Assembly (NCBI GenBank): GCA_030770535.1
Contig: JASVEC010000226.1
Span: forward strand, 1 to 29,323
Origin: Batkoa obscura
Taxonomy: Eukaryota > Entomophthoromycota > Entomophthoromycetes > Entomophthorales > Batkoaceae
Direction of reading: 5' to 3'
Length of the DNA: 29,323 bases
The notes beneath the pieces were generated by a model. That model made no database searches. It saw only the letters and a program-made list of their open reading frames with translations, and had not been told where the DNA came from. Shown here in pieces: positions 1 through 9,549 of this stretch (its first letter is position 1; every line of letters begins with the position of its first letter). Both the position numbers and the translations under genes were made by a program.

Positions 1-825
1 TTTGGTCATCTTTAATTTTTTCTGTATTTTTTAATAATAGGTTTTAAGTTGATATTTTATATATTATTACTTGTTTGAATAATCATATTGATTCTATTTT
101 ATATTAAACCCAAAACTTTTATATTCATCAAAAGAGTATACTGAAGCTATAGTTGATAATAACGCTACTTGCTGATTTTTGTTTCCTGTTTCCCTTAAAG
201 CACCAATTTTATACATTACTTGATTAAGTTTATTATTATCGATAGTAAACTTTGATAATATATCTTTTCTTTGTTTATATTTTATTATAAAATTCCATAA
301 ACTCTGGGTTGTTATAAGTAGCTCTTAAAATTGATGTAAATGAATTACAATATTTATATGGGCTGTTTTTTTTGGTTTCATTATTTTTTCCATTTTTTAA
401 GCACTATTTGAGTGGAAAGGTTGTAGTAAAATTCTTAAACAAAAAAAACATCCCCATATTGTGTACTCCTCCTTATTGTATTGAAGTTTTCAAAAATTCC
501 ATTTCGAAGTTTAGTTATGAAAGTTTGCATTTTATTTTTATTTCAACAAAAAATAAAGTCAAATAACTGTATTTATATAATTATATAATCATATAGTTAT
601 ATAATATATATCTGTTAAATATCTAACAGAACTAACATAAAATATATAGTTAGGAAAATTAGCTATTTAAGAAAAGGAAACAGAAAATAAAACAATTAAA
701 ATAAGTTTTAAATAGAGACATTTAATTTTAGGCTTTTAGATTAACCGTTATATTGAACACAAACTTGAAATTTTAAATTTGGATTAATTTCTAAGTAGAT
801 TCTGAAACCAATTAGGACAGCCCCA
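1..825 (-). mobile_element. Decayed DNA transposon, copy A (cut by window edge), with nested MITE
   Basis: This segment aligns over its whole length with 7117-7897 in the same orientation, apart from two MITE insertions. Its right end on the + strand reads ...GGACAGCCCCA followed by TA, so on the - strand it opens with TGGGGCTGTCCTAATTGG, a terminal sequence shared with the 367-bp elements at 828-1194 and 5924-6291. The - strand carries coding-like remnants (for example the peptide KIGALRETGNKNQQVALL around 130-235) interrupted by stops and by the MITE at 359-456. The protein family is not one I can name. The left part of the element lies outside the window. A TA target and TIR beginning TGGGG suggest a cut-and-paste DNA transposon, superfamily unassigned. 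Confidence 0.7.
359..456 (-). mobile_element. 98-bp MITE, copy 1 (inside transposon copy A)
   Basis: Ends TGGGCTGT and ACATCCCCA, flanked by TA (357-358 and 457-458). The homologous site at 7574-7575 in the second transposon copy is empty with a single TA, which defines the borders and the TA target duplication. The core is TTAAGCACTATTTGAGTGG. The 64-codon ORF at 372-566 merely runs through this MITE and is not a gene. Confidence 0.85.
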
Positions 826-827
826 TA

Positions 828-1194
828 TAGTGATGGTTAGTTATAGTTTTAGGGCTAACCACTCTCTCCATGCAGTTATTTGTTAACTTAGAAATATATT
901 AATAAGTAATTATAGCATTAAAATAGTTTATTTATTTGATAACAAATCTCCAATGTTGGTTATAAAGTGGTCAATAATAAATATTTTCTCAATAAAGTTT
1001 TATAAGAATATGTATTTAAGATCTAGTAGAAATTCAACTAACTTACAGTATGAGCTATAATAGAATGATTTAGAACTGTGTTTGGGTACTTTTGTTTTAA
1101 TAAAAATGTGATTTTATAGAATTTAAGCAAAGTTTTTAAAATACAAAATATTTAAAAATTTGATAAAAAAATGAAACTAATTTAGACATCCCCA
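828..1194 (-). mobile_element. 367-bp TIR element B, copy 1
   Basis: On the - strand it starts TGGGGATGTCTAAATTAG and ends ...AACCATCACTA, with TA at 826-827 and 1195-1196. It is nearly identical (about five differences by eye, including one-base indels) to 5924-6291 in the opposite orientation. It contains no appreciable ORF, so it looks like a non-autonomous element. It abuts copy A: only the shared TA separates the two, so it inserted at or beside that element's target site. The first 22 or so bases resemble the end of copy A, which points to mobilisation by the same transposase. Confidence 0.8.
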
Positions 1195-1196
1195 TA

Positions 1197-1853
1197 TATT
1201 GTTATTTTGATCTTTTATCACACTCCTGTATACAGAGTACCAATCTAATTTAGTGTTTGAATAACAGACGTTTTACTTATCAAAATAGAAGGTTTATGTC
1301 AATATAATCATAGTCCATTTTATTTAAAAAAAAATAAAGTTTCAAAATTAAGTTTCATGTACTAAACTAATTATGTATACTATTAGTTTAATGTAACATT
1401 CAATTGACACTACTCGTTGATAATCTATCTTGCTAGAAATTTAAGTAAAATAGAAAACTATCAAAAAATAAGAGATTAATTATAAAGTACATTATTATTA
1501 CTTTGTACAGTTTTCATTAGCCCAATTACAATTTCAAATTTGATATTGGAAATCATATCATTAGAAAAATTTTAATATTGATACATGAATTAATTAATTA
1601 ATCGTACATTATAACTATAATAATAATCAAAATAGTAAACATTCTATAAATTAAAGTCAAAATCGAATATATTTATATTATAGTATATAAAGTATCTTTT
1701 TGACTATAGGCTAATTATTTATACTATATTTATTACCATTATATTTCAATGCATCCATTACCACATATATTATTATTTTTTTATAAAGTATTATCATTTG
1801 CTTGACATATTTAAATATATAATTTTTAGAGGGCATTATAGAATAATAATAAT
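1197..1853. other. AT-rich intergenic stretch
   Basis: No ORF, splice-consistent coding segment, tRNA or repeat that I can support was found between the 367-bp element and the next MITE. Confidence 0.5.
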
Positions 1854-1951
1854 TGGTGGTGTTTTTTTTTGGGTTTATCACTTTTCCATTTTTAAGCGCT
1901 ATTTGAGTGAGAAATTTATTAGTAAATTCTTAAACACAAAAAACATCCCCA
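1854..1951 (-). mobile_element. 98-bp MITE, copy 2
   Basis: Starts TGGTGGTG and ends ACATCCCCA with the family core TTAAGCGCTATTTGAGTG. The flanks are AT on both sides instead of TA, so the target duplication has mutated or the ends are off by a base. Confidence 0.75.
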
Positions 1952-1954
1952 ATT

Positions 1955-2461
1955 TTTAAAAAAGCATATGGTATCGAGTTACTTGCCCATTATCATGGCG
2001 ATTATAACAGGTTTTTGAAATGATTAAACCTTGCTTTTCTTTATATGGTTAGAATGAGTCAAAAATTAAACTTTATTTAACTATAAAGCAGAATAATTGA
2101 TTTTATAACAAATCCCTATTCTGATATCACTATGCAATTTATTCACCATAAAATTATATCTAGCATGAATAGATTACATTATAAAGCGTTGCATATGGAA
2201 TATTTCTATCTTCATAATATAGGAATTTACATTTAAAGTAATAAAAGATGATGGGTAACGTGTTAAATTGAGAAACACCCAAAAAAAAAGTTACCTCTTT
2301 TTAAGCAGTCCATTAATTCACTATCGTAAAATATATGACTAAAATTGATATTATTCAAAAGAATCAAATTATGAACTATATAATATAATACATAATATCA
2401 CACATGATTTATCTTTAAGCATCAAAATCGTCATTTTATATTATCCACCTCCAAAAAATAG
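1955..2461. other. Upstream region of defensin-like gene 1
   Basis: AT-rich, no ORF. The only clear signal is the TATA box at its end. Upstream control elements were not recognised. Confidence 0.45.
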
Positions 2462-2469
2462 TATAAATA
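2462..2469 (+). promoter_or_regulatory. TATA box of defensin-like gene 1
   Basis: TATAAATA, in the context AAAATAGTATAAATAG, which is repeated exactly before defensin-like gene 2 (5061-5073). It lies 61 nt before the predicted 5'-UTR intron and about 120 nt before the ATG, the same spacing as in gene 2. Confidence 0.6.
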
Positions 2470-2522
2470 GTGTATTGAGTCGTCCCCAAAGTTTAATAAA
2501 ATTGATTTTCTCATTATAACAG

Positions 2523-2574
2523 GTAAACGTTCAGTTATAAACATTATAAAAGTACTGACAGTCATATCTTTTAG
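2523..2574 (+). other. Predicted 5'-UTR intron of defensin-like gene 1
   Basis: 52 nt beginning GTAAAC and ending CTTTTAG, with a branch-like TACTGAC 19-25 nt before the end. Equivalent GT...AG segments of 53 and 50 nt sit in the same place, about 9 nt before the ATG, in the two paralogs. Length matches the coding introns of this window (47-52 nt). Predicted only; transcript data would settle it. Confidence 0.55.
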
Positions 2575-2583
2575 AATATAAAA

Positions 2584-2793
2584 ATGCTTAACGGTTTCAA
2601 GTTATTAGTAGCTCTTTTCTTCGTCCTCTATGTAGCTGGTTCAGATATCTGTAGAAGATGTACTGTTAAAACTGGACAATGTCTTATTGATCAAGATTGC
2701 TTGAACATTTGTAGTTGGGAAAACAGAAGTCCAAAGTATGGTCTTAATGGAGATTGTGACTGGGGTAGATGCTGCTGTGGTGCAGACTGCTAA
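2584..2793 (+). CDS. Secreted 10-cysteine defensin-like peptide 1
   Basis: 69 aa. Residues 1-20 form a clean signal peptide (hydrophobic KLLVALFFVLYVAGS); the mature part of about 49 aa begins near DICRRC. Ten cysteines with spacing C-x2-C-x6-C-x5-C-x3-C-x14-C-x4-CCC-x3-C. The CxxxC step (residues 46-50 region), the later CxC inside CCC and the GDC-x4-C gamma-core-like turn fit the cysteine-stabilised alpha/beta (defensin) pattern, but five disulfides is more than classical defensins have, so fold and antimicrobial role are inferences. The CDS is intronless; the start is fixed by homology with the paralogs and by the predicted intron ending 9 nt upstream. It differs from the copy at 9855-10064 by one base (Asn3 versus Ser3). 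A 98-bp MITE lies 165 bp downstream. Other possibility: a secreted effector or pheromone-like cysteine-rich peptide. Confidence 0.85.
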   Translation: MLNGFKLLVALFFVLYVAGSDICRRCTVKTGQCLIDQDCLNICSWENRSPKYGLNGDCDWGRCCCGADC

Positions 2794-2958
2794 ATTGTAC
2801 AATGTGATACATTTGTTTGTTTTGATATCTTACAATACTATTGTATATGTTACTAAAGTATTTCAATATTAAATTACAAGCCATCTTTTTATTAAATAAA
2901 AATCCATGTTTATTAATATGATATTTACTTTAAGGATCGTTAGTTTTTATAATACACT

Positions 2959-3056
2959 TGTGGATGTTTTTTTGATTTCATTACCTTTACATCTTTTAAG
3001 CGCTATTTGAGTGGAAAGGTTGTTGATAAATTCTTAAACAAAAAAACACATGCCCA
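2959..3056 (-). mobile_element. 98-bp MITE, copy 3
   Basis: Starts TGTGGATG, ends ACACATGCCCA, with core TTAAGCGCTATTTGAGTGG. The TA flanks are not preserved. It lies in the 3' flank of defensin-like gene 1. Confidence 0.75.
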
Positions 3057-3059
3057 CTT

Positions 3060-5060
3060 TAAGTTTCTAGATTCCAGATTGCTTTTACTGTTATAGTTAA
3101 TCTATTATTTGATATTTAAATGTCATTTATTTATCGATGCTTTATTTTATTAGAAATATAAACCAAAAAATAAAGGATTGACAATAGGCAAAAAGTTGAA
3201 CCCAAAACATTTTATCACAGCTCTATTTTATGTATTTTTAATAATAATAACAATTACAGATTCGAATCATTTTGAACTTGAGATTACCAGTTATATTTTC
3301 GAAATATATAAATGTATAAAATTATAATTTGATTTGATTAATAAAATTAGATACAATAATGTCATATTATATAAAGAGTATTTTAAAGTTTAAAACAATT
3401 ATCTATACTGTGAAGGTTGATATTATATCTTTAGTGCATCAATTATAACATAAATTACTATTCTTTGGATTGATTTACGTCCAAGGCTAATTATTTCTGG
3501 TTTGATTCAAAAATGTCCCAAAATAAGAAGAGATACAATAAAGATAAGATCTTTTTGTATAATTTTGGAATAAAGTTATATTATATTGCTGTTTTTTTTG
3601 TCTTTTTATAGCCTGATTATTAGAATTTAACTTGACCTTAGCAGATTTTTATCTTTAAATTTAGAATTTGATCACAATAGATGAAGTAGCTATAAACAGC
3701 TTATTTTTTAAATAAAACTTGAAAGAAAAGGAGGTCACAAAAAATAAGTAAAACTGGGACAAGGTAAAAGCTACTGAATTAAAGGAAATTTTTTTTACTT
3801 GCTTAATTCGGCTTTAGAAAAAAGTTAATCAACACCCATTTTTTTGTGATTAGTTGTATACCACTAAACTATTTCATTGCTGAGTTAATAAATAACTTAA
3901 TTGATATCACTTTACTTCTTTTCAATTACTAGGTTTTGTAGCCTTCACTCTATCTGTACTTTGGTTCTTGATCCAGATTTGACCATAATATATATAAATT
4001 AGCATAAATATTGCTAATTTCTCTTATATTTAATCCTTTTCCGGTTAAATATATATTTTATTAATATGTTCGTTCTACAAATAAATATATTGGTATATTT
4101 GATTGTTCTATGTCAATTTACCTTTCTTTGGAATCCGTTTTTAGCCACTCATCTTTACACTAACGTATAGTATATTATCATAACTTCTTGCTATATAACT
4201 ATACTTATATATAAGATAACCAGATCCCAAATCGAACGGTCTAATATCTGGATAGTTATAATAAGTACCACAAATTATATAATATTTAATAACTTTATTA
4301 TATGGTTAGGCAATAAATCAATTACTGTAAAATTAAAGATCAACCCAAAATTTTTTTAACTACGTTTTGGAATTTTCTTCATGACAACCTTTAACCTTCT
4401 TTAATTGGTTATAACATCCTTGACTTGTATTTTTACGAAATAAAGTTTAACCATTCTTAATTAACTTAAATTGCTTCAACTGATTTATACTAACATTTTC
4501 TGTTGATCATTAGATTTTTTTGATTGTTGATTAAAACTAGTCATCAAATGTTGCGTCATTTAAATAAAACTAAATTGTCAAAAAATGCAAGTCTAAAAAT
4601 CCGCAATAGATTGAGTCATAAAATGACTAATTATTATATTTTCTGCCATTTCGAATATATGAGTTAGTTTAAAGGCTTAGTTTAATTTTTATTCAATATA
4701 AATTTTTACTAAAAATTATGAGTTAAGTACAAAGTGCTAAAAATTGCTTTTTTGCTTAACTTTAAAATTACTTATATAGTAGTATTTTTTTGTCTAGCAT
4801 TTAGTATTTTTTTCAATATTTACTCTACATAAATTTTGTCCCTAACTTTAACCGAGCCTTTAAACTTATCTATGTTTATTAAACAATGATAGTCATTGAG
4901 TCATTGCCCTTGGGTCATTTAGCCTTTTATATACTTTTTAAAGGTATTAATTATAACAGCGATTGATTTTTTTAGCATATAAAAAAATGATGTTGAAATG
5001 TGGCACTAAATCTAAGTTTGAGCAACAAGGCTATCAAACTAATTATTTGCATTTGAGAAA
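3060..5060. other. 2-kb AT-rich intergenic region between defensin-like genes 1 and 2
   Basis: No ORF of note, no member of the MITE family and no RNA gene recognised. Compared by eye it shows no second copy inside the window. Confidence 0.45.
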
Positions 5061-5064
5061 ATAG

Positions 5065-5072
5065 TATAAATA
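5065..5072 (+). promoter_or_regulatory. TATA box of defensin-like gene 2
   Basis: TATAAATA inside AAAATAGTATAAATAG, identical over 16 bases to the core promoter of defensin-like gene 1, with the same distance to the predicted 5'-UTR intron (61 nt) and ATG. Confidence 0.6.
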
Positions 5073-5125
5073 GAATATATAGGTAGTCATAATACTTATA
5101 AACACTTGTATCTATCACTGTAAGA

Positions 5126-5178
5126 GTAAGCATAATATACAAACTAGATTATAAAATATTGACGCTCATTTACTTTAG
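5126..5178 (+). other. Predicted 5'-UTR intron of defensin-like gene 2
   Basis: 53 nt from GTAAGC to ACTTTAG (a donor six bases earlier, GTAAGA at 5120, would give 59 nt). The acceptor is 10 nt before the ATG at 5189. If real, it removes the upstream in-frame ATG at 5159, which supports the shorter protein. The acceptor region TTTAGAATA...AAAATG is shared with gene 1. Confidence 0.5.
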
Positions 5179-5188
5179 AATACTTAAA

Positions 5189-5401
5189 ATGATCAACGGA
5201 CTTAAATTATTATTAGCTCTCTTTTTTATCCTTTCCGTAACTGCCGACTCTATCTGTAGAAGATGTAATGTTAGAGCTGGAGGTTTATGTGTTGCTGATT
5301 ATGAATGTGGAAATGCTTGCCATCAATATCCTGCAAGTTCACGATGGGGTATTAATGGAGATTGTGATTGGGGTTTTTGCTGCTGTGGTGATGATTGTTG
5401 A
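5189..5401 (+). CDS. Secreted 10-cysteine defensin-like peptide 2
   Basis: 70 aa from the second Met. The upstream in-frame ATG at 5159 would add ten residues before the signal peptide and lies in the predicted 5'-UTR intron, so 5189 is preferred; it also aligns with the starts of both paralogs. Signal peptide about residues 1-20, then a mature peptide with the same cysteine frame as genes 1 and 3 except x7 in place of x6 in the second loop. The best conserved block is GxNGDCDWGxCCCGxDC; the loops have diverged strongly (SWENRSPKY versus HQYPASSRW). Function is inferred as defensin-like, extracellular. A MITE begins 39 bp after the stop, inside the probable 3' UTR. Confidence 0.82.
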   Translation: MINGLKLLLALFFILSVTADSICRRCNVRAGGLCVADYECGNACHQYPASSRWGINGDCDWGFCCCGDDC

Positions 5402-5440
5402 ATTATTCAAAGTAAAGCATATGCCTATTTCAATATTATA

Positions 5441-5539
5441 TGGTGATGTATTTTTGTGTTCAAGAATTTTACCAACAAATTTTCCGCTTAAATGGTGCTT
5501 AGAAAATGGAAAAAATAATGAAGTCAAAAAAAACTCTCA
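5441..5539 (+). mobile_element. 99-bp MITE, copy 4 (3' of defensin-like gene 2)
   Basis: Starts TGGTGATGTATTTTTG, ends AACTCTCA, flanked by TA at 5439-5440 and 5540-5541. It probably forms part of the 3' UTR or terminator region of the gene ending at 5401. The ORFs at 5268-5558 (+) and 5339-5527 (-) run through it and are not genes. Confidence 0.85.
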
Positions 5540-5923
5540 TATGATGCTTTGTGTATGATATTAGCCTATTTTAGTACTGAGTTATGAACCATTGTATTTT
5601 ATCGAAATAAATGATTACACTAATTATAATGATATATAAGTTAGTTCAAATAATATTTAAGTTTAATACTAAATTTTCAGCTTTTTAAACTCTAAAGTGG
5701 TTTTTATTGATGCAATAAATACAGTTTCCAAATACAGCTATTTGTTTACCATTTTCTGTCATTAAACAGCCCAAAAATGAAAGAAAACGTGAGCTATTAG
5801 TTAAACGGCCCACTGTATCATTTGTGTACTTTTAATCTTATGTTATAACAAATAAAAAAATCCAGAGACTTGTCCCTTTGAAGAGCTCAAAAAAAATCTA
5901 CTGATGTTTTGTTTCACTAAATA

Positions 5924-6291
5924 TGGGGATGTCTAAATTAGTTTCATTATTTTATCAAATTTTTAAATATTTTGTATTTTAAAAACTTTGCTTAAATTCT
6001 ATAAAATCACATCTTTTATTAAAACAAAAGTACCCAAACACAGTTCTAAATCATTCTATTATAGCTCATACTGTAAGTTAGTTGAATTTCTACTAGATCT
6101 TAAATACATATTCTTATAAAACTTTATTGAGAAATATTTATTATTGACCACTTTATAACCAACATTGGAGATTTGTTATCAAATAAATAAACTATTTTAA
6201 TGCTATAATTACTTATTAATATATTTCTAAGTTAACAAATAACTGCATGGGAGAGAGTGGTTAGCCCTAAAACTATAACTAACCATCACTA
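5924..6291 (+). mobile_element. 368-bp TIR element B, copy 2
   Basis: Starts TGGGGATGTCTAAATTAG, ends AACCATCACTA, flanked by TA (5922-5923, 6292-6293). It matches 828-1194 in inverted orientation with only about five differences, so one or both insertions are recent. It has no ORF. The two ends form a weak inverted repeat (TGGGGATG versus TAGTGATG). Confidence 0.82.
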
Positions 6292-6331
6292 TATACTACA
6301 AGTAATATAATAATACTTTTGTGAAATCTAG

Positions 6332-6580
6332 TACTCAGTGTTTGGAGTTAAGAACAGCTATTGCTGGGTTGACTACACTATAAGTCGAAAGGTCTTAGTT
6401 GATGTGACTAAGATAGACCTGGATTATGAGGAGTACCACGTAATAGGTTACAAGCTATATAAAACAAATAGAATAGACAATATTAATGTAAAATCTACGT
6501 AAAGTACTATTAAGAAAACTTAGTGGCTTTATTAAATGTTCGAGATATCAGGGAATAATTGAGTTAAAAAGCCTCAAACT
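6332..6580 (+). pseudogene. Possible IS1/Merlin-like transposase relic
   Basis: One + frame is open for 56 codons from 6332 to a stop at 6500 and reads like the C-terminal half of an IS1/IS1016-type (Merlin-like) DDE transposase: KNSYCWVDYTISRKVL resembles the strand before the second catalytic Asp, and YHVIGYKLYKTNRID resembles the HV-x-K-x-TxxIE block. After the stop the same frame still gives KKT...MFE-like residues, with two more stops. The N-terminal half is absent; the 368-bp element sits just upstream. Identification rests on memory of the family and on short motifs, so it is tentative. Confidence 0.35.
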
Positions 6581-6581
6581 A

Positions 6582-6786
6582 CTATACTCTAAAATCTCTT
6601 TTATACTCTGAAAATTATAAATATCAAAATGAGAAGATAATATTCTTTTGGATGGAGCTAGAAATTCTCATAACAAATCAAACTAAGAACGTGGGGTTGA
6701 TTGTCTCTGAACTCGAGAACACAACAGCTTAGACGATTATTATGCTATAATTAACCATGGGACTGACAAAGCGATATTTCACACTT
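6582..6786 (+). repeat. Dispersed ~205-bp repeat C, copy 1
   Basis: Matches 28322-28525 in inverted orientation at roughly 94 percent by eye (about 13 differences). Both copies stop at the same places (CTATA... and ...ATTTCACACTT), so this is a defined unit. It could be the 3' part of the transposase relic just upstream, or a separate non-autonomous element. No convincing ORF. Confidence 0.7.
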
Positions 6787-7897
6787 CATTCAAAATCTCT
6801 TCTATCTCTGCTTTGTTTTTTATTGCTGTATTTGTTTTATTTTCAAATAACTTTTTTCTAGCTGTATACTGGGCACATACATATATTATATAGATCCATT
6901 TTTCTTGCTGGATTTTTGAAATTAGTTGGTATATATTTAAAAAATGTTGATCTAGCTACTATCTTATCTCTTAAATCATTAGAATATTTACTACATATCA
7001 TTCCTCTACTTTTATTTAATATATATATATATTATCTGATGAATATTTACTATCATTATTTTTTTTATTAAATCTTGATAAAATAGTTGAATCATTTAGT
7101 AAATATTGTATAGCAGTTTCAATCTGCTCGTCTTTAATTTTTTTTGTATTTTTAATAATAGGTTGTAATGTTGATATTTTATTATTATTACCTATTTTTG
7201 AATAATCATATTGATTTCTATTTATATTAAATCTAAAGCTTTTACATTTATCAAAAGAATATGGGGATGTATTTTTGTGTTTAAGAATTTTACCAGCAAA
7301 TTTTCATTCAAACAGTGCTTAAAAAACGGGGAAGTAATGATATATAAAAAACACTCCCATATACTAAAGCTATAATCATGATAATGTTACTCGTTGGTTT
7401 TTGTTTCCTATTCCTCTCAAAGTATTAATTTTATATATCACTTGATTAAGTTTATTATTGATAGTAAGCTTTGATAATATATCTTTTCTTTTTTTGTTTT
7501 GTTATAAAATTCTATAAACCCTAGGTTATTATAAGTAGTTGCTAAAATTGATGTAAATGAATTACAATATTTATATTGTATACTCCTCCCTATTGTATTA
7601 AAATTTTCAAAAATCTCATTTCGAAGTTTAGTTGTGAAAGTTTACATTTTATTTTTATTTCAACAAAAAATAAAGTCAAATAACTGTATTTATATATCTA
7701 TTAAATATTTAACAGAAATAACATAAAATATATAGTTAGAAAAATTAACTATTTAAGAAAAGGAAACAATTAAAATAAATTTTAAAGAGATTTAATTTAG
7801 GCTTTTTAGATTTAACCATCACATTAGACACAAATTTTAAAATTTAAAATTTGGATTAACTTCTAAGTAAATTCTGAAACCAATTCGAACAGTCCCA
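6787..7897 (-). mobile_element. Decayed DNA transposon, copy A', with nested MITE
   Basis: Homologous to 1-825 and longer. The - strand end TGGGACTGTTCGAATTGG is followed outward by TA (7898-7899). Reading on the - strand there are coding-like blocks at about 7629-7438, 7255-7016 and 7009-6858, with peptides such as NTIGRSIQYKYCNSFTSIL, KDEQIETAIQYLLNDS and KYIPTNFKNPARK. They are separated by stops and by the MITE at 7262-7359, so the element is dead. The last block recalls the S-x-TFxKYxP...K/RxDL motif of some large eukaryotic transposases, but I cannot assign the superfamily. The far end of the element was not located. Confidence 0.65.
7262..7359 (+). mobile_element. 98-bp MITE, copy 5 (inside transposon copy A')
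   Basis: Starts TGGGGATGTATTTTTG, ends ACACTCCCA, flanked by TA at 7260-7261 and 7360-7361. The corresponding place in copy A (137-138) is an empty single TA, where the relic reading frame on the - strand runs through uninterrupted. Confidence 0.9.
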
Positions 7898-7899
7898 TA

Positions 7900-8061
7900 T
7901 GTTATTTTATACAATTTAAAAATCCGTACCAAAATATCAAACCTCCTAAGCGGCAGTCTCCATTGATAGTTTATATTAGATTACGAGGATCTTTGTAACA
8001 AGCATTTAATCAATTTTTGTTGAAAACGTCTTTATTCTTAAGACTTAGCTTTTTATAGATA
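7900..8061. other. Short AT-rich spacer
   Basis: Sequence between the transposon end and MITE copy 6; no gene signal seen. Confidence 0.4.
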
Positions 8062-8161
8062 TGGGGATGTATTTTTTCGTTTAAGGATTTTGCTGATAAT
8101 CTTTCCACTCAAATAGTGCTTAAAAATGGAAAAAGTAATGAAGACAAAAAAAATATCCCCA
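8062..8161 (+). mobile_element. 100-bp MITE, copy 6
   Basis: Starts TGGGGATGTATTTTTTCG, ends AATATCCCCA, flanked by TA on both sides; among the best preserved ends in the window. Confidence 0.85.
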
Positions 8162-8163
8162 TA

Positions 8164-9120
8164 TCCTAATTAGCTATATAAAAAGCAAAAAGAAAACTAA
8201 TACTACTTTAAAACCGTTATGCCTTACACACTCAGACAACTTTAAGTGCTTTTAATTAAATTTGTCTTATTTTATTGTAACTGTAATTAACTTTTGAACC
8301 AAAATGAAATAGCAAAGGGGGAGAATACTACAAGTTGATAATGATTTAACAATCATGTTAGGGGGTCATGATATCAAATCAAACCAATGTTATTAAAACA
8401 TAACGCTAAAATCGTGTAATAAACATATAGATTATAAAGTATAAAAACCAAAAAAAAAATTTAAAATATGAAATGTTACTTTTTATTAGGCTATTAAAAA
8501 CGAACATTAAGTTGCTTTGTCTGTTTATTATTACTATTTCTACTGCATCTTAGTTTATTTCAATTATGTTTGGTGGCGAAGGTGACCCTCTCCTGTACTG
8601 TTAGCTGATATAGAAATTTTTTTTTATAGCTAAGGTTTTCCCTGTTTAATATAACCTCACCTTTTCTGTCTAATGTCTGGCTTATTATCTAAAAGATTTG
8701 AATAAAACTTATGTTTATAAAATCGACTGCATCATTTTAACTTTGACATAAAATAAATGAAAAATTGATATTTCTAGGAGATCATAGAAGTCTTTTCTTA
8801 AGACAAAAGTCAGTCACTTCTACCTTCTTTTTCTTTATTATTTTTCTCACCATAACTACTAAGTCCATTAGATAATGATTCTTTCCTATACTTTCAGTAG
8901 AAAACAGCCCCTAAGTGCTCCTTTAACAGCTGTTGCATTACTTAATTGAATCATCTAACTCTTGAACTTTTATTCAGTATCAAATTTACAAGTCTCTACT
9001 TTAATTTTTGTAATAAATTAGCGTTTTTTTAAATTATGCAACTATATAGTTAATGTTAATTATAGTTAAAATGGTTTTTAAATTCACAGTACTTAGTAAT
9101 AATAAGAGATCAACAGTTAT
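8164..9120. other. Intergenic stretch without a supportable gene
   Basis: Includes a slightly less AT-rich part near 8560-8900. I found no ORF over 60 codons, no exon chain and no RNA gene there. Confidence 0.4.
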
Positions 9121-9121
9121 A

Positions 9122-9222
9122 TGAGGATATATTTTTGTGTCTAAGAATTTTACTAACAAATTTTCCGCTTAAATAGTGCTTAAAAGATGAAAAAAGTAAT
9201 GAAGCTAAAAAAAACATCCCGA
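9122..9222 (+). mobile_element. 101-bp MITE, copy 7
   Basis: Starts TGAGGATATATTTTTG, ends ACATCCCGA, flanked by TA at 9120-9121 and 9223-9224; core CCGCTTAAATAGTGCTTAA. Confidence 0.82.
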
Positions 9223-9269
9223 TATGGTAATGGTGAGATTGTTCATTGAGCATCCTATATGAATTACAC

Positions 9270-9302
9270 ATTGCTCATTATCCATTATTCATTATTCATT
9301 AA
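9270..9302 (+). repeat. Short tandem repeat (CATTATT-like)
   Basis: About four degenerate units of ATTATTC / ATTATCC. Simple sequence, no other role evident. Confidence 0.6.
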
Positions 9303-9449
9303 GTATCAAGTATGATTAATTTTTCAACTCATATGCCAATATTCTGATTTTTTTGATAGTATAGGATATATCAGTTTTAATATTTATAACTAATGCTATT
9401 AATAAAAACGTGTGACTTGAAATAGTAATAATGCTTTGTGGTTAAAATT

Positions 9450-9549
9450 TGGGGATGTGTTTTTGTGTTTAAGAATTCTAATAATAATTTTTCCACTCAA
9501 ATAGCGCTCAAAAAATAAAAAAAGTAACGAAGTAAAAAAAACACTCCCA
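9450..9549 (+). mobile_element. 100-bp MITE, copy 8
   Basis: Starts TGGGGATGTGTTTTTG, ends ACACTCCCA; flanks are TT/TT rather than TA. It lies about 300 bp beyond the 3' end of defensin-like gene 3. Confidence 0.8.

Noticed and set aside
372-566. 64-codon + strand ORF
   Set aside because: Runs through a MITE and the relic transposon on the wrong strand; no coding features.
5268-5558. ORFs overlapping defensin-like gene 2 on both strands (5268-5558 +, 5339-5527 -)
   Set aside because: Frame shadows of the peptide gene plus the MITE behind it.
6660-6760. tRNA-derived SINE reading of repeat C
   Set aside because: The CTCGAGTTC-like word resembles a B box, but no A box or cloverleaf could be placed.
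1-7897. LTR element or Polinton reading of the large repeats
   Set aside because: The ends are short inverted repeats with TA target sites, not long direct repeats, and no reverse transcriptase, integrase or capsid-like blocks were seen.
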